Origin: JBAUHN01 sp049680295
Lineage (GTDB): Bacteria > Pseudomonadota > Alphaproteobacteria > Rhodobacterales > Rhodobacteraceae
DNA length: 17,469 nt
Assembly (NCBI GenBank): GCA_049680295.1
Contig: JBAUHN010000027.1
Span: 1 to 17,469, forward strand
Direction: 5' to 3'
Shown here: positions 1 to 7,524 of the stretch, in pieces
Layout: each line of letters opens with the position of its first letter
Position numbering within the stretch: position 1 is the stretch's first letter
Made by a program: the position numbers and the translations under genes
Notes under the pieces: model-generated
The model's database searches: none
Seen by the model: the letters and a program-made list of their open reading frames with translations, nothing else
Told to the model about the DNA's origin: nothing

Positions 1-296
1 TGCTAGCGTTTGCGCAGGAGCACTTCCGGTATGGCTCTTCCGGCACCTTCGCCGCGTGATCAACGAACGACGGCTCTCAGAAACGACGCCGTTCGCTGCG
101 CCGCGCACGAACTGGTAAGATGCGGACAAAGCACCAATTCGCTGCTGCTGCGCCAATGTCTGGTTCCGGGAAATAGGGCAATCAATTGCCACCTCTCATC
201 ACCGAGCTTACGCTTGTCCCATGTTGATACAATGCATCGCATCGGATGCAATCTTCGATCATGCCCAAGCGCCACTCAAAGTGCCAGCGTCCATTT
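1..296. other. Left-edge region without a recognisable gene
   Basis: I could not assign a gene here. Several short open frames exist on both strands, but none resembles a protein family I know and none has a convincing ribosome binding site. A short plus-strand frame open from the window edge to a stop at 57-59 could be the C-terminal tail of a gene lying to the left, convergent with the kinase gene, but this is only a possibility. No transposase motif or terminal inverted repeat was seen. Confidence 0.4.
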
Positions 297-1709
297 TTAG
301 GCAGCTAGATGCTCAAACAAGCGAGCGACAGCTTCGGCACCTGGATCAGTATGACCTTTCAGCTGATCTGAATTGATATAAGTGGCGCGCCCAGCCTTTG
401 CTGTGGTCAGTGTCGCAGTATAGTCGGCACCCAGCCGCGCGGCTTTCGCGGCTTGTTCAAGTCCTTCATGAAGCACCTCAAGGGCTGGATTGAGAGCATC
501 GACCATGGTCCGGTCCCCCGGGTTCGCCCCGCCGATCTGGCGTAGGCGCGTCAAGCCGGATTGCAACGCCAAATGCATCGGCTGTCCTGACGATGATGCA
601 TCACCCGCGGCTGCAAAGAAGATGGCGAGTAACACACCCGACGACCCGCCCATCGTTTGGCTGAGTTCGAGGCCGATCGCTCGATAGAGCTGTGTGTGAT
701 CAGCAAGCGGGAGCGTATCCATCGCATCGATCAATGCGCGCGCGGCTGTCGCCAGAGTTGACCCAGTGTCACCGTCTCCTGATTTAGCATCCAAGGCGTT
801 CAAGTCACCTTCGGCTGCGATCAGCACTTCGCAGCAAGAGGTCAAGAAGATCCTTGTTGGCTCATGTTCTGACGCTGGTGCGCGGATGGGAGACAACCCA
901 TCGGGCAACGGCAAGACGGATGTTAACGCGATTGGGTGGCAACCGGGCCAGCCGGGGCAATCGACAGCTTGCCCGAGCAATGCTTCATCGCCGCCAGCCA
1001 ATTCCATCACTGAGATTGAAACCCCGTGCATATCAAGTGCCGTCATCATTGTGGCTGGTCCAACGACGCATTTGATCCTATTGCCAATATCTTGGGACAG
1101 GAGTTCATTCGTCAGGATCGACATTTCAAGGACAGTCGACCCGCCCAGATTGTTGATCAGGGCGACATGCGGTCTGTCAGACATCGTCGCGATGAGCTTT
1201 TCGGATATTTTCCCTACAGCATCTTTTGCACCTGTCGATATCACCTGCTCGACGCCTGACTCTCCGTGAATGCCAAGGCCCAATTCGGCCATACCTTCGG
1301 GGATGCGGTCTTCTTTGGATGAGCCGGGCACGGTACAAGTATCAAGCGACATACCGATGCTACGGCTTGCCTTGACCACACGCTCAGCCGCTTCTGTGCA
1401 GTCTTCCAAACCGGCACCGTTTTCAGCTATCGCGCCGGCGATCTTATGAACGAACAAGGTGCCCGCAAGACCCCGTGCTTGCGGGAGGTCAGGCAGCGCA
1501 ACGTCGTCGTCCACGATGACCATATTCACCTTGTGCCCAAACGCCCGCGCTCGTTCGGCGGCCAGTCCGAAATTGAGCCGATCTCCGGTGTAGTTTTTGA
1601 CGATCAACAGGCAGCCCGCTGGCCCTGTCACCGCCAAAATACCAGCCAGTACCGCATCGACAGACGGGGAGGCAAATACGTCGCCGCAAACGGCAGCCGT
1701 GAGCATACC
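297..1709 (-). pseudogene. 5'-truncated dihydroxyacetone kinase (DAK1-DAK2 fusion)
   Basis: The family phosphorylates dihydroxyacetone with ATP in the cytoplasm. The frame opens directly with GMLTAAVCGDVFASP, which in intact family members lies about 65 residues inside DhaK. The preceding part, including the GGGSGHEP substrate-binding loop, is absent. Counting from the GTG at 1715, the remaining DAK1 domain keeps KNYTGD (40-45) and the substrate-binding histidine in LGIHGE (H150). The DAK2/DhaL domain (from about 290) keeps the Mg-ATP aspartates in LDAKSGDGDTG (D309, D314, D316), plus MGGSSG and the usual C-terminal DPGA region. Length from 1709 is about 470 residues, against roughly 540-550 for the family. 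Immediately upstream the DNA belongs to the priming sugar transferase. GTG 1715 and ATG 1706 are the only starts near the junction, and both lie inside that gene. With the substrate loop gone it is probably inactive. The gene has no evident relation to polysaccharide synthesis. Confidence 0.9.
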
Positions 1710-2242
1710 TGCCACAAGCCAGTGATACCGGGCAGTACGGCGTGACGACGGTGTGCATGGTCTGGGTATTCGGCGACTTCCGACACAAGTGCGGGACGCG
1801 GACCGACCAGTGACATATCTCCCAACAGCACGTTCAAGATTTGTGGCAACTCATCCATTGAGGATCGTCTCAAAAGGCGGCCAATCGGCGTGATACGCGG
1901 ATCCCTTTTTACCTTAAGACAGATTCCATTTCTGTCGCTCAGCGTTTCCACCTCTGCCCTGCGCGCTTCGGCGTCCTGATACATTGAACGGAACTTGAAG
2001 AACTTGAATGTTTGGCCGTTCAAACCGACGCGCTGCTGCACAAAAAACACTGGGCCACGCGATGTCACGGCAATGGAAACCGCGATCATAAGGAACAATG
2101 GCCACAGCAGCAATAATGCCAGCCCACTCATCACAATATCCATGGCTCTTTTAGCCCATGCCGTATGCGTTTTGTCTGCAGTGTGGACGAGTGCTACGCT
2201 TGGAGTAATCAAGTTGAATTCTTCTGTGTATCTTAGCTTCAT
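1628..2242 (-). CDS. Priming undecaprenyl-phosphate sugar transferase, 3'-truncated
   Basis: This is a bacterial sugar transferase of the ExoY/WcaJ catalytic-domain type. Such enzymes transfer a sugar-1-phosphate onto undecaprenyl phosphate at the inner membrane and start repeat-unit assembly. Visible features are the start of the catalytic domain KRAMDIVMSG (31-40), a hydrophobic membrane helix at about 38-60, GPVFFVQQRVG (63-73), KFFKFRSM (80-87), the catalytic-type SSMDELPQ (127-134), SLVGPRP (144-150) and PGITGLWQV (171-179). After V179 the homology stops. The last 25 residues are read out of frame from dihydroxyacetone kinase DNA, replacing the roughly 40 residues that normally follow (SGR..., Y-x-NWS..., RGAY-type end). 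The ATG overlaps the stop of the upstream GumC-like gene as ATGA. Activity is doubtful because the conserved C-terminal part is missing. Confidence 0.88.
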   Translation of the reverse strand: MKLRYTEEFNLITPSVALVHTADKTHTAWAKRAMDIVMSGLALLLLWPLFLMIAVSIAVTSRGPVFFVQQRVGLNGQTFKFFKFRSMYQDAEARRAEVETLSDRNGICLKVKRDPRITPIGRLLRRSSMDELPQILNVLLGDMSLVGPRPALVSEVAEYPDHAHRRHAVLPGITGLWQVCSRLPFAATYLPPRLSMRYWLVFWR

Positions 2243-4296
2243 GTTCTGAGCTCCAGCCAGGGATCACCAGCGCGCGCGCTACGCATGACAGCGATGCTGC
2301 CATTGCGCGGCAAGCTGTCGAGCCGGTCTATTTGCGCGAAGACTTTCGCGCGGGTGTCAGAAGGTTTGACAGCCAGCACGGCGACTTCTGCATTGGATAG
2401 GATGACTTGGGCCGACAGACGGTCCTGCAGGCTGCCTGCAGACACGATTATGACGTCAAAGCTGCCCGCAATCTTATCAAGTGCTGCACGCACCATGGGT
2501 GCTGAAACACCACGATCTTGGAGGCTATGGTCACTGCCCACACCGATTTCGAAAAGATCGCTCGCCCCTTCAACCTGCTGTGGTTGTGCAGTCGTCCCGG
2601 AGAGAAGATCGCTCCATCCGATATCGCCGCCTTCAAAGCTGCACCCGTCGATGTCCGCGTCAATAAAGAGCGTTTTCATACGTGACCGCGCAAAACTTTG
2701 CGCCAGTGCATGTGCGAATGCGGTCGTCTCGCCCCGTTGAGCGCGTGTGACGGCGATGACTGGTGGTTTGCCGACAAGCCGAGGTTTTCTGAGGTTTTGC
2801 AGCTGCAATTCATTGCGTAACAGGTCGGAGGCGTGTGGGTCTGTGTCGTCCGCAGCTGACACCTGCCGGACGGGCACGCGGTGCTCAAACGGGACAAGCG
2901 TTTCTGCAAACCTGATCCGGCGCTCGGAAAAGGCCGTCGCCAGTGTCAGCGCCAGAGCAAGGAAGATGCCGCCCATGCCGCCCGCTGCTGTCAGCATCTT
3001 GCGCGTATCTTCCGCAGGATCGACCGGCGTCGATGGGGGCGACATCACAACCGCATAACCAGGAAGAGCACGTCCGGATTCAAGACGGATCACTTCGAGC
3101 GCATGCCGCGTGTCTTCCAGCAGGCCTTCTGCTTCTTCAATTTCGTTTTCAATGCGATCTAATTCGATGCGCCTTCTGTTGAGATCTTTTGCCTCTTCAC
3201 GCGCGCTATCGAGTTGCCCCGTCACTTTCTGAAGAAGTGAACGAATTTCGTCTATCGTACTCTGATCACTTTGTTGACTGGCGTCAGTAAGAGCACCTGT
3301 TTGTCCAAGCAATCGAATTTGCTCTCTTCGATCAGCACCCGCTTGCTCTATTACGGCAATTTGAGCCAGCTTCGCTTTCTCCTGCTGCCGAAAACGCACA
3401 TCATTTTCCACAAAAAAACCAGCTCGGAGTGCAGCTAGTTCACTCATCAATTTAGCTCGCTCAAAGCTAAGATCCGCCATTGAGCGGTCCAACAGAGTCG
3501 CTCGCATGATCTCCTGATCTGATGTATCTGCTGAACTGGGCCCAGTATTTTGTTCTAAGTTTATTAAAGTTGCCGAAACTTCAGACTTTCTTGACGCCAA
3601 ACCGCTGACCTGAGCAATTTTTTCGACATGAGCTTTAGCAAGTGCGTTCAAACCAAACTCTCCGCCGACCTCAAGCTGATTTGATCTTAGTTTTGACAGA
3701 CGCATTTCCAATTGGGCTTCGCGCGTACGCAGTTCCGATAAACGTACTGACGTTCGCGCCTCTTCAGCCTCTGCGTTCAGCGCAAGATATGCGGTGATCA
3801 GAGCATCTAGTTTCTGGCTTGCGAAGGCCGCTTCTTTGCTGCGCGTTTTCAGGACGATTAGGCTGTCAGAGCGTTTGATTTCGATGGAGCCGGAAAGATC
3901 TGACGCCTTTATGTTTTGTGAGAGATCGGGTCGCTGCATTGCGATTTGCTGTCGAGCGCGTTCCATGACTTGATGCGATGCGACATAGGTCGTTTCGGCT
4001 TTAACGAAGCTATCGAAAGTTTTTAAAACTGACGCCTCTCCTGTTGCATAAAGTATGTTGGATTCCTGAGGATAGACGCGCAGGATCGCCTGAGATTCGT
4101 AAAGTTGAACACCAGAAAAATACCCAGCCACCGCAAATGCGGGTGCAACAAGCACCGCGCCCATTACTGCCATGCGCCAACGCCCTCGCATCGCGCGCGC
4201 CAAAACCGCGATGGGATTGGGCTGAGGAGCGTCCGGAGCAGATGGCGCAAAAACGTCCTGCGGCTCTTCAGACGGTATTGACAGAGCGCCATTCAT
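2239..4296 (-). CDS. GumC/Wzc-like polysaccharide chain-length/export protein with degenerate BY-kinase domain
   Basis: This inner-membrane polysaccharide co-polymerase is 685 residues from ATG 4296. That ATG sits one base after the stop of the upstream glycosyltransferase, and I prefer it to the upstream GTG at 4326. Order of parts: proline-rich cytoplasmic tail, TM1 (about 41-60), Wzz-type domain, long periplasmic coiled coil (about 165-415), a proline motif PPSTPVDP (420-427), TM2 (about 434-456), and a C-terminal cytoplasmic domain shaped like a tyrosine autokinase. The Walker A' motif FIDADIDG (544-551) is present. The P-loop reads RAQRGETT, so the invariant lysine is replaced by glutamate. 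The Walker B-like FDVIIVSAG lacks its aspartate, and the C-terminus (GDPWLELRT) has no tyrosine cluster. It probably works structurally in export and length control without kinase activity. The coiled-coil part is AT-richer than its surroundings. Confidence 0.88.
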   Translation of the reverse strand: MNGALSIPSEEPQDVFAPSAPDAPQPNPIAVLARAMRGRWRMAVMGAVLVAPAFAVAGYFSGVQLYESQAILRVYPQESNILYATGEASVLKTFDSFVKAETTYVASHQVMERARQQIAMQRPDLSQNIKASDLSGSIEIKRSDSLIVLKTRSKEAAFASQKLDALITAYLALNAEAEEARTSVRLSELRTREAQLEMRLSKLRSNQLEVGGEFGLNALAKAHVEKIAQVSGLASRKSEVSATLINLEQNTGPSSADTSDQEIMRATLLDRSMADLSFERAKLMSELAALRAGFFVENDVRFRQQEKAKLAQIAVIEQAGADRREQIRLLGQTGALTDASQQSDQSTIDEIRSLLQKVTGQLDSAREEAKDLNRRRIELDRIENEIEEAEGLLEDTRHALEVIRLESGRALPGYAVVMSPPSTPVDPAEDTRKMLTAAGGMGGIFLALALTLATAFSERRIRFAETLVPFEHRVPVRQVSAADDTDPHASDLLRNELQLQNLRKPRLVGKPPVIAVTRAQRGETTAFAHALAQSFARSRMKTLFIDADIDGCSFEGGDIGWSDLLSGTTAQPQQVEGASDLFEIGVGSDHSLQDRGVSAPMVRAALDKIAGSFDVIIVSAGSLQDRLSAQVILSNAEVAVLAVKPSDTRAKVFAQIDRLDSLPRNGSIAVMRSARAGDPWLELRT

Positions 4297-4297
4297 T

Positions 4298-5140
4298 TCA
4301 GCGCACCACTCTGGTGGTGAGGTCACGTTCCCACTGGCCTGCTTTTCCAGACGATCTTAGTGCGAGATTGATCCGTACCGCAGTATTGACAGCAAGATAG
4401 ACCAGTACCGGCATCGAGTTCGATGGCTGGTGCAACACGCGTCCAATAACAACTGCGGCACTGGCGCCATCCGGCTTGCGCAACCCCATGGCCTGAACCT
4501 CGCGGGCACCGCGTAAACTGCGGCACCTGACGTTAAACAGGCTCGACAAGTCTAACGGGGCCCGCGCGGCGAAACGGCAGTCTTTAACAAGGGCAATATC
4601 ATCAAGCGCAAAGCTACGCCGGATGAACTCATCATCCGCGGTGATTTCAGGCAACGGGAAAACCATCTTTGCCCCTTCCGAGGACAATGCGAAAAGACCT
4701 CCGAATTTCCCTCGATCGAAGTACGGATTTGTACGCCACCCCTTGTAGTAGGCACGCACCACAGAAGACGCTTCACTTGCATGCACATCCATTTGACCGC
4801 ACGCAGCCTGCGCTGTGCCATGGCTCACCGGACGAATGAGCGCCATCAAGGATTCCGCCGTCACGTCCAGATCCGCATCAAGGCAGATGACCGGCTTGCC
4901 CAGGTCCGCCTCTTTGTACCCGAGATTGAGCGCATTGCACTTGCCGGGCGTAGATGTCTCAAGCACGACCGCCTCGGGCATGACGGATCGCGCCTTGGCG
5001 GCCGTAGCGTCAGAGCAGGCGTTCGCAATCACCACGATCCGGAAATCGGAAAAGGACATGCCTCGCGACAAATGCAAAAGCGTTCTTCCGATCGCCGCAA
5101 CTTCGTTGTGTGCGGGAATGAGGATTGTAGCGAGGGTCAT
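4298..5140 (-). CDS. Glycosyltransferase family 2
   Basis: A GT-A fold glycosyltransferase of 280 residues, expected on the cytoplasmic face of the inner membrane, adding a sugar to the lipid-linked repeat unit. The start ATG 5140 gives MTLATILIPAHNE, the normal family N-terminus. It overlaps the upstream pssE stop as ATGA, so the longer frame to 5197 is rejected. Visible motifs are ILIPAHNE (6-13), the nucleotide-binding region PGKCNALNLGY (65-75), the DXD metal site in CLDADLD (86-92) and the acidic ADDEF (168-172) in the acceptor region. A hydrophobic stretch near the C-terminus (MPVLVYLAVNTAVRI) could associate with the membrane. The sugar specificity cannot be read from sequence. Confidence 0.88.
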   Translation of the reverse strand: MTLATILIPAHNEVAAIGRTLLHLSRGMSFSDFRIVVIANACSDATAAKARSVMPEAVVLETSTPGKCNALNLGYKEADLGKPVICLDADLDVTAESLMALIRPVSHGTAQAACGQMDVHASEASSVVRAYYKGWRTNPYFDRGKFGGLFALSSEGAKMVFPLPEITADDEFIRRSFALDDIALVKDCRFAARAPLDLSSLFNVRCRSLRGAREVQAMGLRKPDGASAAVVIGRVLHQPSNSMPVLVYLAVNTAVRINLALRSSGKAGQWERDLTTRVVR

Positions 5141-5679
5141 GCCGCCTGGCGCCCGTTGGCAAGCGCGTTCACCTGCACAGGCGCCGTGTCTTTCCACACG
5201 AAATCGCGGATCGTATCGATCAGAGGGTCGAGTTCGGACGATGTGTCAGCGGATCGCGCGCGAGGCACTTCAAAGTTGCGGGCACGCGCAAGATCCAGAG
5301 CCTGATGCAGAGACTCGCCGTCCTGCACAATACTGACGTTTGAAAGACGCGCCATTTCACGCGCCGTATCGCACTGGTGGTCATTGCGGTGTTCGCCGAA
5401 TTTTGCCAGTCGCGGCATCAGGATCACGGGCAGGCCAAGCTCAGCTGCGGAAAGGATTGTGCCCATACCAGCATGGGCCACGATTAACCGCGCAGCTTTC
5501 ATGTGGTCGCAGAATTCAGACTGGCTTAGCTTCGTAACGGTTTGGATGTTTGCAAATCGGCTGCTGCTTGTACCGGCTTGCGCGACAATGCTGACGTCCT
5601 GGTTGCGCGCCGCCCAGCTATCCATGCCACGCATCAACCGATCAAATGGTAATTGTGTTCCAACAGTTGTAAAAATCAT
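5137..5679 (-). CDS. pssE: PssE/Alg13-type glycosyltransferase subunit
   Basis: 180 residues, corresponding to the catalytic C-terminal half of a split GT28 (MurG-like) glycosyltransferase that binds the nucleotide sugar. It opens with IFTTVGTQLPFDRLM (2-16), as in PssE/Cps14G. It carries the UDP-sugar binding block AHAGMGTILSAAELGLP, then ILMPRLAKFGEHRNDHQ, which has the conserved P-R...E-H-x-x-D-H-Q residues. The ATG at 5679 has a strong ribosome binding site (AGAGGA, 7 bases upstream). The gene follows pssD by 28 bases, and the two proteins are expected to form one enzyme at the membrane. In characterised systems such pairs add the second sugar of the repeat unit; that role here is inferred. 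Confidence 0.9.
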   Translation of the reverse strand: MIFTTVGTQLPFDRLMRGMDSWAARNQDVSIVAQAGTSSSRFANIQTVTKLSQSEFCDHMKAARLIVAHAGMGTILSAAELGLPVILMPRLAKFGEHRNDHQCDTAREMARLSNVSIVQDGESLHQALDLARARNFEVPRARSADTSSELDPLIDTIRDFVWKDTAPVQVNALANGRQAA

Positions 5680-5707
5680 ATCACATTCCTCTCTTCGGTT
5701 AAGGCTT

Positions 5708-6175
5708 TCAGATGACCGCGCCGCGGTACTCAGCGCCGGTTAAAGCGGCGACACCTGGCCATTGCGACAACACGCGGTCAGCAACACCAAGCGAAAGGCG
5801 CGCAGAAATCGACAACTCGCGCGCATTGGCGATGGAATCGATGAACATCGTGCGGGCGCCGATCAGCCGCGCGAGACGTATTGCAAGAAAACCGCCCGCC
5901 GCACCGGTGGAGACAACCACATCCGGACGCAACCAGAAGACGATCCAAGACAGACGCAAAACGCACAAGATCAACCGAAGCGGTGTGTCTTTATTGGCGT
6001 CCGGATAGACGTGCAGGTTTGAAGATCGGACACGTTCGATTGCCGTGACATCGGTCGTTGCAAAGTACACATCAGCGCCCGAAAACGCAGGGGCAAGCCG
6101 TTGCATCTGAACCCAGTGACCGCCTCCTGACGACACGGCGAGGACGACGGGGCGTGTTCTATTTTGTCCGAGCAT
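5708..6175 (-). CDS. pssD: PssD/Alg14-type glycosyltransferase subunit
   Basis: 155 residues, the acceptor-binding, membrane-recruiting half of the split GT28 enzyme. It shows the family signature SSGGGHWVQMQRL (15-27), then ATTDVT (39-44) and VSTGAAGGF (88-96). A hydrophobic patch at about 67-82 (RLILCVLRLSWIVFWL) probably anchors the partner PssE to the membrane, as Alg14 does for Alg13. The start ATG 6175 has an AGGA sequence 8 bases upstream. The 86-base gap before it is the largest in the operon and contains a sigma70-like promoter, so pssD and downstream genes may be partly transcribed independently. Confidence 0.9.
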   Translation of the reverse strand: MLGQNRTRPVVLAVSSGGGHWVQMQRLAPAFSGADVYFATTDVTAIERVRSSNLHVYPDANKDTPLRLILCVLRLSWIVFWLRPDVVVSTGAAGGFLAIRLARLIGARTMFIDSIANARELSISARLSLGVADRVLSQWPGVAALTGAEYRGAVI

Positions 6176-6194
6176 GATGATGATCCTGTCAGCT

Positions 6195-6213
6195 TTGGTT
6201 GATTACAAACCAA
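6195..6213. repeat. Inverted repeat over the pssD promoter -10 box
   Basis: Arms TTGGTT (6195-6200) and AACCAA (6208-6213) are perfectly complementary around the 7-base spacer GATTACA. The spacer contains the minus-strand -10 hexamer. There is no T-tract on the minus strand after it, so it is not a typical intrinsic terminator for the upstream GT4 gene. Confidence 0.4.
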
Positions 6214-6230
6214 GGACTAACCCGGATCAA
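6202..6230 (-). promoter_or_regulatory. Internal sigma70-like promoter upstream of pssD
   Basis: Read on the minus strand, a -35 box TTGATC (6225-6230) and a -10 box TGTAAT (6202-6207) are separated by exactly 17 bases. They match the consensus at 4 of 6 and 5 of 6 positions. Predicted transcription would start near 6195, giving a short leader with the AGGA ribosome binding site before ATG 6175. An inverted repeat TTGGTT-7-AACCAA (6195-6213) flanks the -10 box and could be an operator or a hairpin. Confidence 0.5.
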
Positions 6231-6261
6231 CGCATTGATGTTACTGCGTAAAAGGGTGTTT

Positions 6262-7524
6262 TCAGGACACTATCGGAGTAGTGATACTAACCTTTTGGAT
6301 AGATGCGGGAACCGAAGGATATTCAAGAATATCATTGTAGAGAGCCAGCAACGCATCTGCTTTCGACCCCCAAAGACCTTCACGCAAAACTTTGGCACGC
6401 GCGCCATCCCCAAGACGTGTTCTAAGCGCTGGCGCGCCCGCAAATTGGCGTAGTGCAGCGCTGATATCGCCCGCAAATTGCGTTGGTTCTGTCACGGCGA
6501 TAAGAAGGCCACATGACGCATCAATAATGCTCGCAGGACCGCCACGGTCAGCCGCAATTACGGGCAGACCGTGCCGCATTGCCTCATAGAGCACCCCGCC
6601 TGCAGGTTCGCGGAACGAGGGAAAGCAAAACACATCATGTGACGCATAGAGCTGTTCGACCTCGTCGCGGCTGACTTTGCCTTTGAACGTGACGCGATCT
6701 GCGACGCCCATCCGATGTGCTTCTGCCCGGCAAATCTCGATCTCTTCGCCCATGCCTGCGCTGGTAAGGGTCACACCCGGTAAATCTTTTAGCTGCGCCA
6801 TTGCTCGGACGGTATCCCGCAGGCCCTTGGTGCGGACGCCGCGCCCCACGTGCAAGACGCGCATGTGGCCTTGCTCTGTGGACCGGGGTGCGACCTCTTC
6901 GACATCGTCAATCCCCAGTTCAAGCACAGATTCAAAACGACGCAGGGGAATATCCGACAGGATTTCTTGAACGTAAGGTGCAACCCCAAGGATGCAGACG
7001 GCGCGCTCATAAGAGCGTCGCAACCATGGATCATGCCGGAACCGATAGCGATCAAGGGCGCGCAACCGTGTGAAAAATGGCGCGCTCGCGGCTTCACCGC
7101 GAAACGCCTCTGGCGTATCGAGCGCACCTCCCAAAGGGCCGATGATATACGGGATATCGAAATGGCGCATGGGTGACGCATAGCGTGCCGCCTGAGGCAT
7201 CAATTGGTGAGCGATATCAAATACTTCGCCAGCGCCAATTGCTGACTTCATCCATACTCGCACATGGCGGGAGAAGACCGGCCACGCGGGTTTCAGCATG
7301 GCATTCAAACGCTCATTTTTGCGCGCCCAAGCGGGCTCGGGCCACGTCACAACACGCGCGTTTGGCAATTTTCCAGCAAGATGAGGTCTGTCCGGGCGCT
7401 GGAACGCCAATACGGTCACATCCGCAATCCGCGAGAGCGCATCGGCCCACTTAAATGCAACGAAAGCTTCGCCCACATCTGTCGCATCTATATTGGGCGC
7501 GATCAAAAGAACCTTCATACTCAT
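6262..7524 (-). CDS. Glycosyltransferase family 4
   Basis: A GT-B fold retaining glycosyltransferase of 420 residues. The start ATG 7524 overlaps the upstream GT2 stop as ATGA and gives MSMKVLLIAPN, a normal GT4 N-terminus; the open frame continues to 7857 but that part is out-of-frame shadow of the GT2 gene. The N-terminal acceptor domain runs to about 215. The C-terminal Glycos_transf_1 domain has VGRGVRTKGL (226-235) for the nucleotide phosphate and the EX7E motif as EPAGGVLYE (306-314), followed by GLPVIAADRGGP (319-330). It is expected to act in the cytoplasm on the lipid-linked repeat unit. Donor and linkage cannot be deduced. It is followed by the 86-base gap that carries the internal promoter. 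Confidence 0.9.
   Translation of the reverse strand: MSMKVLLIAPNIDATDVGEAFVAFKWADALSRIADVTVLAFQRPDRPHLAGKLPNARVVTWPEPAWARKNERLNAMLKPAWPVFSRHVRVWMKSAIGAGEVFDIAHQLMPQAARYASPMRHFDIPYIIGPLGGALDTPEAFRGEAASAPFFTRLRALDRYRFRHDPWLRRSYERAVCILGVAPYVQEILSDIPLRRFESVLELGIDDVEEVAPRSTEQGHMRVLHVGRGVRTKGLRDTVRAMAQLKDLPGVTLTSAGMGEEIEICRAEAHRMGVADRVTFKGKVSRDEVEQLYASHDVFCFPSFREPAGGVLYEAMRHGLPVIAADRGGPASIIDASCGLLIAVTEPTQFAGDISAALRQFAGAPALRTRLGDGARAKVLREGLWGSKADALLALYNDILEYPSVPASIQKVSITTPIVS

Noticed and set aside
766..1269. Plus-strand open frame of 167 codons inside the kinase gene
   Set aside because: It is antisense to a strongly conserved coding region, with no family resemblance and no ribosome binding site.
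1704..1715. Kinase gene as a complete gene starting at GTG 1715 or ATG 1706
   Set aside because: Both codons lie in the middle of a conserved DhaK segment and inside the sugar transferase reading frame, and the substrate-binding loop would be missing.
5141..5197. Longer start for the GT2 gene at 5197
   Set aside because: The family motif begins at MTLATILIPAHNE, and ATG 5140 overlaps the pssE stop as ATGA.
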